Part shown: positions 10,034-17,471 of the stretch, in pieces
Numbering within the stretch: position 1 is the stretch's first letter
Layout: each line of letters starts with the position of its first letter
Made by a program: the position numbers and the translations under genes
DNA from: Cytophagaceae bacterium
GTDB lineage: Bacteria; Bacteroidota; Bacteroidia; Cytophagales; Spirosomataceae
Length of the DNA stretch: 64,000 nt
Assembly: GCA_027491195.1 (NCBI GenBank)
Contig: JAIXWQ010000009.1
Location: 496,001-560,000 of the forward strand
Direction of reading: 5' to 3'
The notes under the pieces: model-generated
The model's input: only the letters and a program-made list of their open reading frames with translations
Told to the model about the DNA's origin: nothing
Databases searched by the model: none

Positions 10034-11581
10034 ATGAGAAAAAGAATTTCAAACGACGATAACCGTCGTGACAGCCGACCATCAGAAGGTCGTGCATCCA
10101 CAGGAAGATCTGAAGGTAGATCTACTGGAAGATCCGAAGGAAGATCTTCAGGAGGCCGTGATTTTAACGGACCCCGCAATGACTCAGGAGCCCCACGCGG
10201 ACCTCGAGCACCGAGAACAGAATCAAGCAATCGTTTTTCAGGAGAACGCAAACCATTTGATGGCGAACGCAAACCGTATCAAGGAGGAGATCGCAAGCCG
10301 TTCAATCGCGAAGGTGGTGAGCGCCGTTCATTCGGAGATCGCAAGCCATTTGATGGCGAGCGTAAACCGTACCAAGGTGGAGATCGCAAGCCGTTCAATC
10401 GCGAAGGTGGAGAGCGTCGTTCATTCGGAGACCGTAAGCCATTTGATGGCGAGCGTAAGCCGTTTAACCGGGATAACCGCGAAGGTGGTGAACGCAAACC
10501 ATATCAAGGTGGAGAACGCAAGCCTTTTGGCAGAACTGAAAATCCAACACGTACACCTTACAAAGGCGATAATCGCTGGGATCGCAATGCGGCCCCAAAA
10601 GTAGAGGGTTCAGAAGAGTCGACAACGCCGCGTGATGAGAATCCAACAGCACGCATCGAGCGTCGCTATGAGGAGCGTACTGAGCGTTCTGCAGAGCGTG
10701 GCGAACGTCCGGAAGGAAGTCGCAATCCACGTTATTCAGATCGTGAGACGTTTAAAAGTCGTTCTCGCTTCGATGCAGGTCCTGCCTACGAACCACAATA
10801 CAAATTAGATCGCTACAAGGAGCGTGCTCCTTCGAAGATTCAAAAGAAAATCGCCCAAACCGATCGTCGTTCAGACGAAATTCGCTTAAATCGCTACATC
10901 GCCAACGCGGGAATTTGTTCTCGTCGTGATGCCGATAAATTAATTGAAGCAGGTGAAATCAAAGTAAACAACAAGGTAATCACAGAAATGGGCTACCAGG
11001 TGAAGCCTACGGACATCGTGAAATACGGTAACCGCAAGTTGAACCGTGAAAAACCAGTTTACTTATTATTAAATAAGCCAAAAGACTTCTTAACCACTAC
11101 CGAGGACCCGAACGATCGCAAGACCGTGATGGAACTCGTAAAGAACGCGACTGAATCGCGCATTTACCCGGTGGGACGTTTGGATAGAAACACGACTGGT
11201 TTATTGCTTTTAACGAATGACGGTGAATTAGCGGATAAGTTAACGCACCCGTCGAACGAAATCGAGAAGATTTACCAAGCAGAGCTAGATAAGCCTTTGA
11301 CGGACGAAGATTTCGAGAAAATCAAGGAAGGTTTAACTTTAGAGGATGGGGAAATTAAAGTAGATGATTTGGCCAAAGTCACTCCAGACGGCTATGTCAT
11401 CGGCGTTAAAATCCACTCCGGTAAAAACCGCATCGTTCGTCGTATTTTCGAACACCTAGGTTACGAAGTAACAAAACTAGACCGTACGACTTTCGCTGGC
11501 TTGACGAAGAAAGATCTTCCACGCGGTAGCTGGAGATTCTTGACGGAGAGAGAGTTGGTGAAGTTGAAGTACTTACTGTAG
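10034..11581 (+). CDS. RsuA/RluB-family pseudouridine synthase with Arg/Gly-rich repeated N-tail
   Basis: A 515-residue enzyme. The C-terminal half has an S4 RNA-binding domain (about 281-330, NRYIANAGICSRRDADKL) and a pseudouridine synthase domain with the catalytic Asp384 in GRLDRNTTGLL, so it modifies ribosomal RNA, probably 23S if it is a true RluB. The first 270 residues are disordered and very rich in Arg, Gly, Glu and Ser, with GRS repeats at the start and a 31-residue unit repeated in tandem. Such tails may bind RNA; tailed forms occur in other Bacteroidota. A -7 box (TAGCTTTG, 9951-9958) lies upstream, and the stop is TAG at 11579-11581. Confidence 0.9.
   Translation: MRKRISNDDNRRDSRPSEGRASTGRSEGRSTGRSEGRSSGGRDFNGPRNDSGAPRGPRAPRTESSNRFSGERKPFDGERKPYQGGDRKPFNREGGERRSFGDRKPFDGERKPYQGGDRKPFNREGGERRSFGDRKPFDGERKPFNRDNREGGERKPYQGGERKPFGRTENPTRTPYKGDNRWDRNAAPKVEGSEESTTPRDENPTARIERRYEERTERSAERGERPEGSRNPRYSDRETFKSRSRFDAGPAYEPQYKLDRYKERAPSKIQKKIAQTDRRSDEIRLNRYIANAGICSRRDADKLIEAGEIKVNNKVITEMGYQVKPTDIVKYGNRKLNREKPVYLLLNKPKDFLTTTEDPNDRKTVMELVKNATESRIYPVGRLDRNTTGLLLLTNDGELADKLTHPSNEIEKIYQAELDKPLTDEDFEKIKEGLTLEDGEIKVDDLAKVTPDGYVIGVKIHSGKNRIVRRIFEHLGYEVTKLDRTTFAGLTKKDLPRGSWRFLTERELVKLKYLL
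10247..10432 (+). repeat. Two tandem 93-base repeats inside the pseudouridine synthase gene
   Basis: Copies lie at 10247-10339 and 10340-10432, and a third, diverged and shortened copy follows from 10433. Each encodes 31 residues beginning RKPFDGERKPYQGGDRKP. The copies differ mainly at synonymous positions (for example aaaccatttgatggcgaa against aagccatttgatggcgag), so the protein repeat is being kept while the DNA drifts. Confidence 0.85.
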
Positions 11582-11583
11582 TC

Positions 11584-11667
11584 GCCGCCTGCGGCGGCTT
11601 CAGTGGTCAGTAGTCGGTAATCAGTTTTGTACTAGATACTTACTACCGACTACCGGATACTGATTAC
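11584..11667. repeat. Intergenic inverted-repeat block
   Basis: A GC-rich hairpin (GCCGCC-TGC-GGCGGC, 11584-11598) directly follows the stop of the pseudouridine synthase gene and is not followed by a T run. Beyond it lie crossed inverted repeats: GTAGTCGGTA (11610-11619) pairs with TACCGACTAC (11644-11653), and GTAATCAG (11617-11624) pairs with CTGATTAC (11660-11667). It has no coding potential. It looks like a dispersed palindromic intergenic element, but this is the only copy in the window. Confidence 0.55.
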
Positions 11668-11671
11668 TAAC

Positions 11672-11702
11672 AAAAAACCCGCTGATTTCAGCGGGTTTTT
11701 TG
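11672..11702. terminator. Bidirectional intrinsic terminator
   Basis: An 8-bp perfect stem CCCGCTGA / TCAGCGGG (11678-11685 and 11688-11695) with six A on the left and seven T on the right serves both the pseudouridine synthase gene (plus) and the AraC regulator (minus), whose stop lies two bases beyond. Confidence 0.9.
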
Positions 11703-11703
11703 T

Positions 11704-12630
11704 TTAAATATTCATCAACGACTCTCTGCGTCTCATCTTTCCAGCTGGAATGCCGAACATCATTTTGAAACGACGGCAGAAATAAGCCGTGTCCTTGTAG
11801 CCAACTTCGGAGCCGATCGCGCGAATGGATTTCTTCGTCGTACGAAGTAAACCGACTGCCGCTTCCATACGTTGGTATTCGATATAATCTTGTGGGTTGA
11901 TACCCGTTAACATCTTGAAATATTGACCTACGTAGTCTTCAGAAACGTTTGCCACGTTAGCTAAGACTTTGTTTGATAAATCACCACCCAAATGATCTTT
12001 GATGTAAGCGAAGATATCGATTAAGCGTGGGTCTTTAAAGTAGGTCGAGTTCGTCGCTAATTGCTCTACGAACAAACGGTTTTCGATGATGTAACGAATC
12101 ACTTCGATAACGATCTCTTCCGTTTTGATTTTGATGATACGTCCTTTACCGATCGCATCAGATAAATCTTCTTCTAAGATTTCGCGGATGGTTGCCGCTA
12201 GTTTATCGTCGCGCTTGATTAAGAACGGAGGGATATCTAAGGAAGTAAAGAAGTTAACCGAGTCAAATACTTTAGCTTCGAAGGCCACCATTCCGAACGA
12301 GTTCGGTTGTGTTCCGATTAAAGACGCATCCGTATTTTGGTCAAAATACAATTCGCGGTGCGTCATGAACTCTTCGTTGTTCACCGCTTTTGGTTTTTCT
12401 GCGTTTCCGTAGGTTACGCTAATCATTTTTCCGCCTGGGATGAAAAGCATGTCGCCTTCTTCCACTGGAGTCTCCTCTTCACCAAAAGACACCTCGCCTT
12501 TGTACAATATCAAGAGCGAATTTTCTACGTCATAGAAATTCTTGATACGAATAGGTTGTAATATTCTAATGTTTCTCGCTTTGATGAATTTAACACCTAA
12601 GGACTCGATGATCTTGTTATAATCTTCCAT
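11704..12630 (-). CDS. AraC-family transcriptional regulator
   Basis: A 308-residue DNA-binding protein. The N-terminal part holds a cupin-like sensor fold (about 30-110, VSFGEEETPVEEGDMLFIPGG). The C-terminal AraC/XylS domain (about 210-300) has two helix-turn-helix units, the second carrying the family signature GYKDTAYFCRRFKMMFGIPAGK. Ligand and targets are unknown. It diverges from mreBCD across 294 bases, so it could act on that promoter, but adjacency is the only support. It has a good promoter of its own at 12681-12711 and ends at a strong bidirectional terminator. Confidence 0.9.
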   Translation of the reverse strand: MEDYNKIIESLGVKFIKARNIRILQPIRIKNFYDVENSLLILYKGEVSFGEEETPVEEGDMLFIPGGKMISVTYGNAEKPKAVNNEEFMTHRELYFDQNTDASLIGTQPNSFGMVAFEAKVFDSVNFFTSLDIPPFLIKRDDKLAATIREILEEDLSDAIGKGRIIKIKTEEIVIEVIRYIIENRLFVEQLATNSTYFKDPRLIDIFAYIKDHLGGDLSNKVLANVANVSEDYVGQYFKMLTGINPQDYIEYQRMEAAVGLLRTTKKSIRAIGSEVGYKDTAYFCRRFKMMFGIPAGKMRRRESLMNI

Positions 12631-12680
12631 AATTTATCACCAAACGGAGTAATGAATACGATTTTTTGAATAAACTTGGA

Positions 12681-12711
12681 CAAAACTAATAAATCAGATA
12701 ATAATTCCAAA
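12681..12711 (-). promoter_or_regulatory. Promoter of the AraC regulator gene
   Basis: On the minus strand TTTG (12711-12708) is followed after 19 bases by TAGTTTTG (12688-12681), an exact match to the Bacteroidota -33/-7 consensus TTTG and TAnnTTTG. The start codon is 50 bases downstream, giving a leader of about 40 bases. Confidence 0.75.
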
Positions 12712-12894
12712 TTATTTTGTCGATTAATTTGGCCCATTTACGCTATTTTTTTTCGGGTATTTATTTGTAATATATTAATAAGAAGGGGATTCTTTGAAGG
12801 AAGTAATTCGGAGCAACTGCTTTGGCCTATTTTATAATTATTTCGGGGAAAATGGAAAAATCATTTTTTTTCAAATTTTAGGGCAATTTTTATG

Positions 12895-12902
12895 TAATTT
12901 TG
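12895..12902 (+). promoter_or_regulatory. Probable -7 box of mreBCD
   Basis: TAATTTTG matches the Bacteroidota -7 consensus, 22 bases before the mreB ATG. No clear -33 box stands at the right distance. The rest of the 294-base gap between the AraC gene and mreB is AT-rich, with long T tracts and no open frame or clear hairpin. Confidence 0.5.
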
Positions 12903-12924
12903 TTTTTTACTATCACAAAATCAG

Positions 12925-13950
12925 ATGGGCTTATTTAATTTTCTTTCGAAGGATATTGCCATGGACTTAGGTACGGCAAATACCTTGATTATCCACAAAG
13001 ACCAAGTAGTCGTAGACGAACCTTCTATCATTGCCTTGGACCGTAATACGAACAAGGTATTAGCGGTAGGTCGTCAGGCGATGATGATGCACGAGAAAAC
13101 GAACGATAATATCAAAACGATTCGTCCGCTGAAAGATGGTGTGATTGCTGATTTTACTGCTGCAGAATTAATGATGCGTGGTTTAATCAAGATGATGGAC
13201 AAAGGAAATTCCTTCTTTTCTCCAGCGTTAAGAATGGTGATTTGTATCCCCTCAGGTATTACCGAGGTAGAGAAAAGAGCCGTAAAAGACTCCGCAGAAC
13301 ATGCAGGAGCACGTGAAGTGTATATGGTACACGAACCGATCGCTGCGGCAATTGGTATCGGCATTGATATTGAACAACCGAACGGATCTCTTGTGGTAGA
13401 TATCGGAGGTGGTACGACAGAAGTAGCGATCATTTCCCTAAGTGGAATCGTAGTAGAAAACTCGATTCGTGTGGCAGGGGATGAATTTACGCGTGATATT
13501 AAAGACTACTTGTTGCGTGAGCACAAGTTAGTAATCGGTGAGCGTTCTGCGGAGCAAATTAAGATTCAAGTAGGATCTGCTCTTCCAGAATTAGAGAACC
13601 CTCCAGCGGATTTCGAAATCCGTGGCCGTGATCAAATGACAGGTATTCCGAAGGAAATCTTGATCAATTATTCAGAAATCGCATACGCACTAGATAGTTC
13701 CATTACGAAAATCGAAGTAGCGATCATGGAAACTCTGCAAAGAGCTCCAGCGGAATTATCAGGAGATATCTTCCACAATGGTATTCACTTAGCAGGTGGT
13801 GGTGCGATGTTACACGGTTTAGATAAGCGTATTGAGAAGAAGACTCAATTAAAAGTACACGTGGCTGACGATCCATTGAAGGCCGTTATTCGTGGTACGG
13901 GTGAAATCTTGAAAAACTTAGAGAAATACCGTCCGGTATTGATTACCTAG
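12925..13950 (+). CDS. mreB: Rod-shape-determining protein MreB
   Basis: Bacterial actin that forms filaments under the inner membrane and guides the elongation peptidoglycan machinery. The 341 residues cover the whole family: phosphate-1 loop DLGTANTLI (11-19), phosphate-2 loop VDIGGGTTEVAIIS, and the adenosine motif LAGGGAMLHGLD near the C-terminus. It opens with MGLFNFLSKD, an amphipathic stretch expected to bind membrane. It begins a compact operon: mreC starts 6 bases after its stop and mreD one base after mreC. The cell is therefore probably rod-shaped or curved. Confidence 0.98.
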   Translation: MGLFNFLSKDIAMDLGTANTLIIHKDQVVVDEPSIIALDRNTNKVLAVGRQAMMMHEKTNDNIKTIRPLKDGVIADFTAAELMMRGLIKMMDKGNSFFSPALRMVICIPSGITEVEKRAVKDSAEHAGAREVYMVHEPIAAAIGIGIDIEQPNGSLVVDIGGGTTEVAIISLSGIVVENSIRVAGDEFTRDIKDYLLREHKLVIGERSAEQIKIQVGSALPELENPPADFEIRGRDQMTGIPKEILINYSEIAYALDSSITKIEVAIMETLQRAPAELSGDIFHNGIHLAGGGAMLHGLDKRIEKKTQLKVHVADDPLKAVIRGTGEILKNLEKYRPVLIT

Positions 13951-13956
13951 TATAGG

Positions 13957-14796
13957 ATGAATCAACTGTTTGAGTTTTTATTGCGTCAGCGAAATCTGCT
14001 TCTGTTTATTTTGCTGCAGGTTATCAGCCTTTGGTCTGTATTTACCTACAATAATTACCAACACACCCTTTATTTCAATACGACGAATGCCTGGGCAGCG
14101 TCGATTTTGTCTACTCGCCAGGAAGTTGCTTCCTATCATCAATTACGAGATATTAATGGGGAGTTAGCACTGGAGAATCAAAAATTACACCAACAAATCT
14201 TTCAATTGCAGGCACAGGTGCAGCAAAAAGCAGATATCCCTGTCTTTTTTAGCAAAGCAGCGCTTGATCGCTACAAGCCCATCGCGTGTAAGGTAATCGA
14301 CCAGAGCACCCGCAATTCTCAAAATTATTTGACGATCGAAAAAGGCTCACAGGATGGCATAAAGCCAGGAATGGCAGTCATTTCGTCTACTGGTGTGGTG
14401 GGGAAAGTTATCTCTTGTCAAGAAAATTTGTCTTTAATTGTCTCTGTTTTACATACCAGTAACACCATTTCTGCTAAAATTAAATCCTCAGGAGAATTAG
14501 GTTATATTAAATGGCCGGGCTATCAGCCAGAAGTGGCGGAATTAATGGACGTTTCCAAGTATAAGAAAGTAGTCAAAGGCGACACGATCGTTACCTCGGA
14601 TTATAATGCGGTTTATCCACCTAACGTTCCAATTGGAATTGTAGCCAAAGTCGGATTACAAGACGATGGCACCTTTCACGACATCAAAGTGATGCTTTTA
14701 ACGCATTTCTCCACTTTGCGTTATGTCTACGTGATCGAGAATAAATTTGCGGGTCAGCAAGCAAAATTGGAACAAGCTAAACCTAAAATCGACTAA
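13957..14796 (+). CDS. mreC: Rod-shape-determining protein MreC
   Basis: A 279-residue bitopic protein of the elongasome. One membrane helix (about 12-30, LLLFILLQVISLWSVF) is followed by a periplasmic coiled coil (about 55-90, rich in Leu, Gln and Glu) and the MreC beta-barrel domain (about 105-265, GSQDGIKPGMAVISSTGVVGKV). It links cytoplasmic MreB to penicillin-binding proteins. The gene lies between mreB and mreD with almost no spacing, the classic order. Confidence 0.95.
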   Translation: MNQLFEFLLRQRNLLLFILLQVISLWSVFTYNNYQHTLYFNTTNAWAASILSTRQEVASYHQLRDINGELALENQKLHQQIFQLQAQVQQKADIPVFFSKAALDRYKPIACKVIDQSTRNSQNYLTIEKGSQDGIKPGMAVISSTGVVGKVISCQENLSLIVSVLHTSNTISAKIKSSGELGYIKWPGYQPEVAELMDVSKYKKVVKGDTIVTSDYNAVYPPNVPIGIVAKVGLQDDGTFHDIKVMLLTHFSTLRYVYVIENKFAGQQAKLEQAKPKID

Positions 14797-14797
14797 A

Positions 14798-15307
14798 ATG
14801 GGCGCTAACTTTCAATACAAGTGGGTTCTAGGCGTGGTTTTGTCCATCGTGGTGCAGCTATTGTTCTTGCGCGATTTGGCCTTATTTTACTACGGCTTCT
14901 GCTTTATTTATTTATGGGCGATCATCAAGGCGCCTATCGAAACACCTCCCGTTTATTTGATTATTGGAGGCTTTGCTCTCGGGTGGTTATTGGATACGTT
15001 TTATAATACGCACGGCATGCATGCCTTCGCTACTGTTTTAGTGGCTTGGCTACGCCCCACTTTCTTCAAAATCTTAACTCCAGCGAACGGATATGATGAG
15101 CGTTCGGCGATTAGTCTAGCGGAGATGAAGTGGTTGTGGTTTTTCCCTTACGTTGCTCTCATGTTATTTACCCATCATATCGTGCTGTTTTTGTTAGAAT
15201 CAAGCACGGGCAGTTTGTTAGGCCTGAGCCTCCTGAAGGCATTTTTGAGTACACTTTTAGGTCTGGGCGTTTTTGCTTTGCTCGAATTGTTTAATTCATC
15301 TAAATAA
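14798..15307 (+). CDS. mreD: Rod-shape-determining protein MreD
   Basis: A 169-residue polytopic membrane protein with about five hydrophobic segments (for example VVLSIVVQLLFL and YVALMLFTHHIVLFLL). I take ATG at 14798, one base after the mreC stop, because the protein then starts MGANFQYKW, directly before the first helix; an upstream start at 14747 would add 17 hydrophilic residues encoded inside mreC. MreD sequences diverge strongly, so position in the operon and topology carry the call. Confidence 0.88.
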   Translation: MGANFQYKWVLGVVLSIVVQLLFLRDLALFYYGFCFIYLWAIIKAPIETPPVYLIIGGFALGWLLDTFYNTHGMHAFATVLVAWLRPTFFKILTPANGYDERSAISLAEMKWLWFFPYVALMLFTHHIVLFLLESSTGSLLGLSLLKAFLSTLLGLGVFALLELFNSSK

Positions 15308-15376
15308 GTCTTTTTGTCATCTTTTCTTTTTGGCGTTTAAATTGTAGGTAGGGGTATATCTTTTAGATAAACCGCC

Positions 15377-15982
15377 ATGAGTACAGAAATAGATACAGCC
15401 CCAGCGCTGACCGAATCGCAAGCCAGAGCACTCTTTGAAAAGGAGTTTGTGCCTCACCTGGATGCGATGTATAATTTTGCCCTTAGATTAACGAATGATG
15501 AGGACGATGCACACGATTTAGTGCAGGATACCTGCATGCGGGCATTTCGATTTATCGGTTCTTTTGAGCCGGGTACCTATGCCAAAGCTTGGTTATTCCG
15601 CATTCTCAAGAATAATTTCATCAATGATTACCGAAAAAAATCCCGAGGCCCAACTAAGGTAGAATTTGAATGGGTGGAGCAGTCGTTTGCAGGGGAGGAT
15701 GATCCTGAACCAGCTTTTCAAGCGGATTTGCAAGCTGAAACGGTAAACGAGATGCTAGGTGATGAAATCACCTCCGCCATTCAGGCGCTTCCAGTTGATT
15801 TCAGAATGATCATCATTTTATGTGATTTAGAGGAGTTTAGCTACGAGGAGATGGCTAAAATTCTGAATATTCCTATCGGTACTGTTAGATCGAGGCTTCA
15901 CCGCGCACGTGCCATGCTGAAGGAAACCCTTGCTTCGTATGCTATGAAAAAAGGCTATAAAACTGACATGTTGTCAGCGTAA
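15377..15982 (+). CDS. ECF-type sigma factor (sigma-70 family)
   Basis: A 201-residue alternative sigma factor. Region 2 (about 28-95) has NFALRLTNDEDDAHDLVQDT for core binding and -10 melting, and region 4 (about 135-185) has the helix-turn-helix FSYEEMAKILNIPIGTVRSR. Regions 1 and 3 are missing, as in ECF factors. The small Cys-rich membrane protein 39 bases downstream is the likely anti-sigma factor. The trigger is unknown; a zinc- or redox-sensitive partner would point to envelope or oxidative stress. Confidence 0.92.
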   Translation: MSTEIDTAPALTESQARALFEKEFVPHLDAMYNFALRLTNDEDDAHDLVQDTCMRAFRFIGSFEPGTYAKAWLFRILKNNFINDYRKKSRGPTKVEFEWVEQSFAGEDDPEPAFQADLQAETVNEMLGDEITSAIQALPVDFRMIIILCDLEEFSYEEMAKILNIPIGTVRSRLHRARAMLKETLASYAMKKGYKTDMLSA

Positions 15983-16021
15983 CCAGGAACTTATTTTTTA
16001 GACGCTCTGTTTGTAAATCAT

Positions 16022-16303
16022 ATGAAGACGAATTGTTCCCATCAACCCGATTGCCTGAAGCTCATCCAACGTATTTTGGATAAAGAAGCCTCAGCGGAGG
16101 AGGAAGCCCGTTTTTTAGCGAATAAGGATCAATGTTTGCCCTGTCAAGAGGGGCATGAATTAGAGTTAGCCTTGCGCAAAGCACTAAAGACATCCTGTCA
16201 TTCGAAATGCCCGAGCAGTTTACTGGAAAGTATTCGGTCAAAAATATCATCTATTATCCTCCTTATATTGCTCTTAATTCCCTTATTTTGTTGGTTCATT
16301 TAA
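16022..16303 (+). CDS. Small Cys-rich membrane protein, probable anti-sigma factor
   Basis: A 93-residue protein placed directly after the ECF sigma gene. It has C-x2-C at 38-41 (QCLPCQ), more Cys at 5, 11, 60 and 64, and one helix at the extreme C-terminus (about 75-93) with no periplasmic part. This resembles the zinc-binding anti-sigma (ZAS) type, but the usual His three residues before CxxC is Asn34 (NKDQCLPC), so zinc, if bound, is held in another way. The tail would anchor it in the inner membrane facing the cytoplasm. The role rests on position and Cys pattern. Confidence 0.7.
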   Translation: MKTNCSHQPDCLKLIQRILDKEASAEEEARFLANKDQCLPCQEGHELELALRKALKTSCHSKCPSSLLESIRSKISSIILLILLLIPLFCWFI

Positions 16304-16315
16304 TCATCAGAATTT

Positions 16316-16885
16316 TTGGAAGGTAAACTTATCATATTTTCAGCCCCGTCTGGCTCTGGGAAAACAACCATCGTTAAAGAATTATTAGCACGCAATGCTG
16401 ATTTAGGCTTTTCTATTTCTGCTTGTACGCGTGATAAGCGGGGGCGCCATGAGGAGCACGGAAAGGATTACTACTTTTTAACGCCAGATGATTTTCGCGC
16501 CAAAATCGCGAACGATGAATTTGTAGAGTGGGAGGAAGTATATGCAGGAGCCTATTATGGAACTTTGAAGTCTGAGATCGAACGCATTTGGGCGACAGGA
16601 AAACATGTGATTTTTGATGTCGATGTGCGCGGTGGTCTAGCTTTGAAGAAATATTATGGAGATCGTGCTTTGGCAGTTTTTGTTAAAGTACCTACCCTCG
16701 AGATGCTCGAGCAACGCTTGCGTTCAAGAGGTACGGAAGACGAGGAGGCTCTATCAAAGCGTATTTTCAAAATGAAATTCGAGTGGTCATTCCAAGAGCA
16801 ATTCGATGTCATTCTAGTGAACGATCAATTAGAGGTGGCGGTAGAAGAGGCGCAGGCGCTGTTTGATAAATTGAAGCAATCATGA
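16316..16885 (+). CDS. gmk: Guanylate kinase
   Basis: Phosphorylates GMP to GDP with ATP. The P-loop APSGSGKTT (about 10-18) and the GMP-binding segments ([33 protein letters not shown]) are intact; 189 residues is the usual length. The start is TTG at 16316, giving MEGKLIIF; no in-frame ATG precedes it after the anti-sigma gene, and the first residues match the family. The stop overlaps the nadD start (ATGA). Confidence 0.96.
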   Translation: MEGKLIIFSAPSGSGKTTIVKELLARNADLGFSISACTRDKRGRHEEHGKDYYFLTPDDFRAKIANDEFVEWEEVYAGAYYGTLKSEIERIWATGKHVIFDVDVRGGLALKKYYGDRALAVFVKVPTLEMLEQRLRSRGTEDEEALSKRIFKMKFEWSFQEQFDVILVNDQLEVAVEEAQALFDKLKQS

Positions 16886-17454
16886 AGGTAGGCCTGTTTT
16901 TTGGTTCATTTAATCCGATTCACCAGGGTCACTTGATCATTGCGCAGGCTGTTTTAAATCAGACGGAGGTCGACCAAATTTGGTTCGTCGTTTCTCCTCA
17001 AAATCCACACAAGAAGAGTAAATCCTTATTGCACGAGTTTGATCGCCTGGATTTAGTTGAACGGGCCATTTCAGATAATTACGCCTTCAAATCCTCGGAT
17101 ATCGAATTTAAATTACCGCGCCCTTCCTATACGATTGATACGCTGGTACATTTAGCCGAACGTCACCCCACCACGGAGTTCAAGTTAATCCTGGGCGGCG
17201 ATAACCTGGAACAGTTCAAGAGCTGGAAAAACTACAACCAAATACTTGATTATTATGGCCTCTACGTGTACCCACGGGGAGAGGAGCCAGCGTCTGATTT
17301 ATGGGAGCATAAGAACGTTCAACGCATTGAGGCGCCTGTTTTGCACATTTCTGCTACCTATATTCGTTCTTGTATTCAACAAGGTCAGTCGATTAAATAT
17401 CTAGTTCCTGATGAGGTGGAATCCCTAATCGCTGCTAAAAAATTCTACCTTTAG
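16882..17454 (+). CDS. nadD: Nicotinate-nucleotide adenylyltransferase
   Basis: Joins nicotinate mononucleotide and ATP into deamido-NAD, a step common to NAD synthesis and salvage. The nucleotidyltransferase motif [10 protein letters not shown] (8-17) and the C-terminal ISATYIRS are both present in 190 residues. It overlaps gmk by four bases (ATGA), so the two are translated together. The comEC-like gene follows after 17 bases. Confidence 0.96.
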   Translation: MKVGLFFGSFNPIHQGHLIIAQAVLNQTEVDQIWFVVSPQNPHKKSKSLLHEFDRLDLVERAISDNYAFKSSDIEFKLPRPSYTIDTLVHLAERHPTTEFKLILGGDNLEQFKSWKNYNQILDYYGLYVYPRGEEPASDLWEHKNVQRIEAPVLHISATYIRSCIQQGQSIKYLVPDEVESLIAAKKFYL

Positions 17455-17471
17455 GCCTTTCCGCCTAATCG

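Noticed and set aside
10247-10480. Regular repeats that resemble a CRISPR-like array
   Set aside because: The repeats are in frame inside the pseudouridine synthase gene, have no spacers, and encode a 31-residue protein repeat.
10006-10497. Long minus-strand frames rich in Arg, Ser and Pro opposite the pseudouridine synthase gene
   Set aside because: They mirror the repeated Arg/Gly-rich code of the plus strand and have no start region or conserved protein features.
12631-12924. Possible small RNA or riboswitch in the AraC-mreB gap
   Set aside because: The gap is AT-rich with T tracts and promoters but shows no stable stem or known aptamer pattern.
13074-13433. 119-residue frame opposite mreB
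   Set aside because: It is a shadow of the highly conserved mreB sequence, with no independent features.
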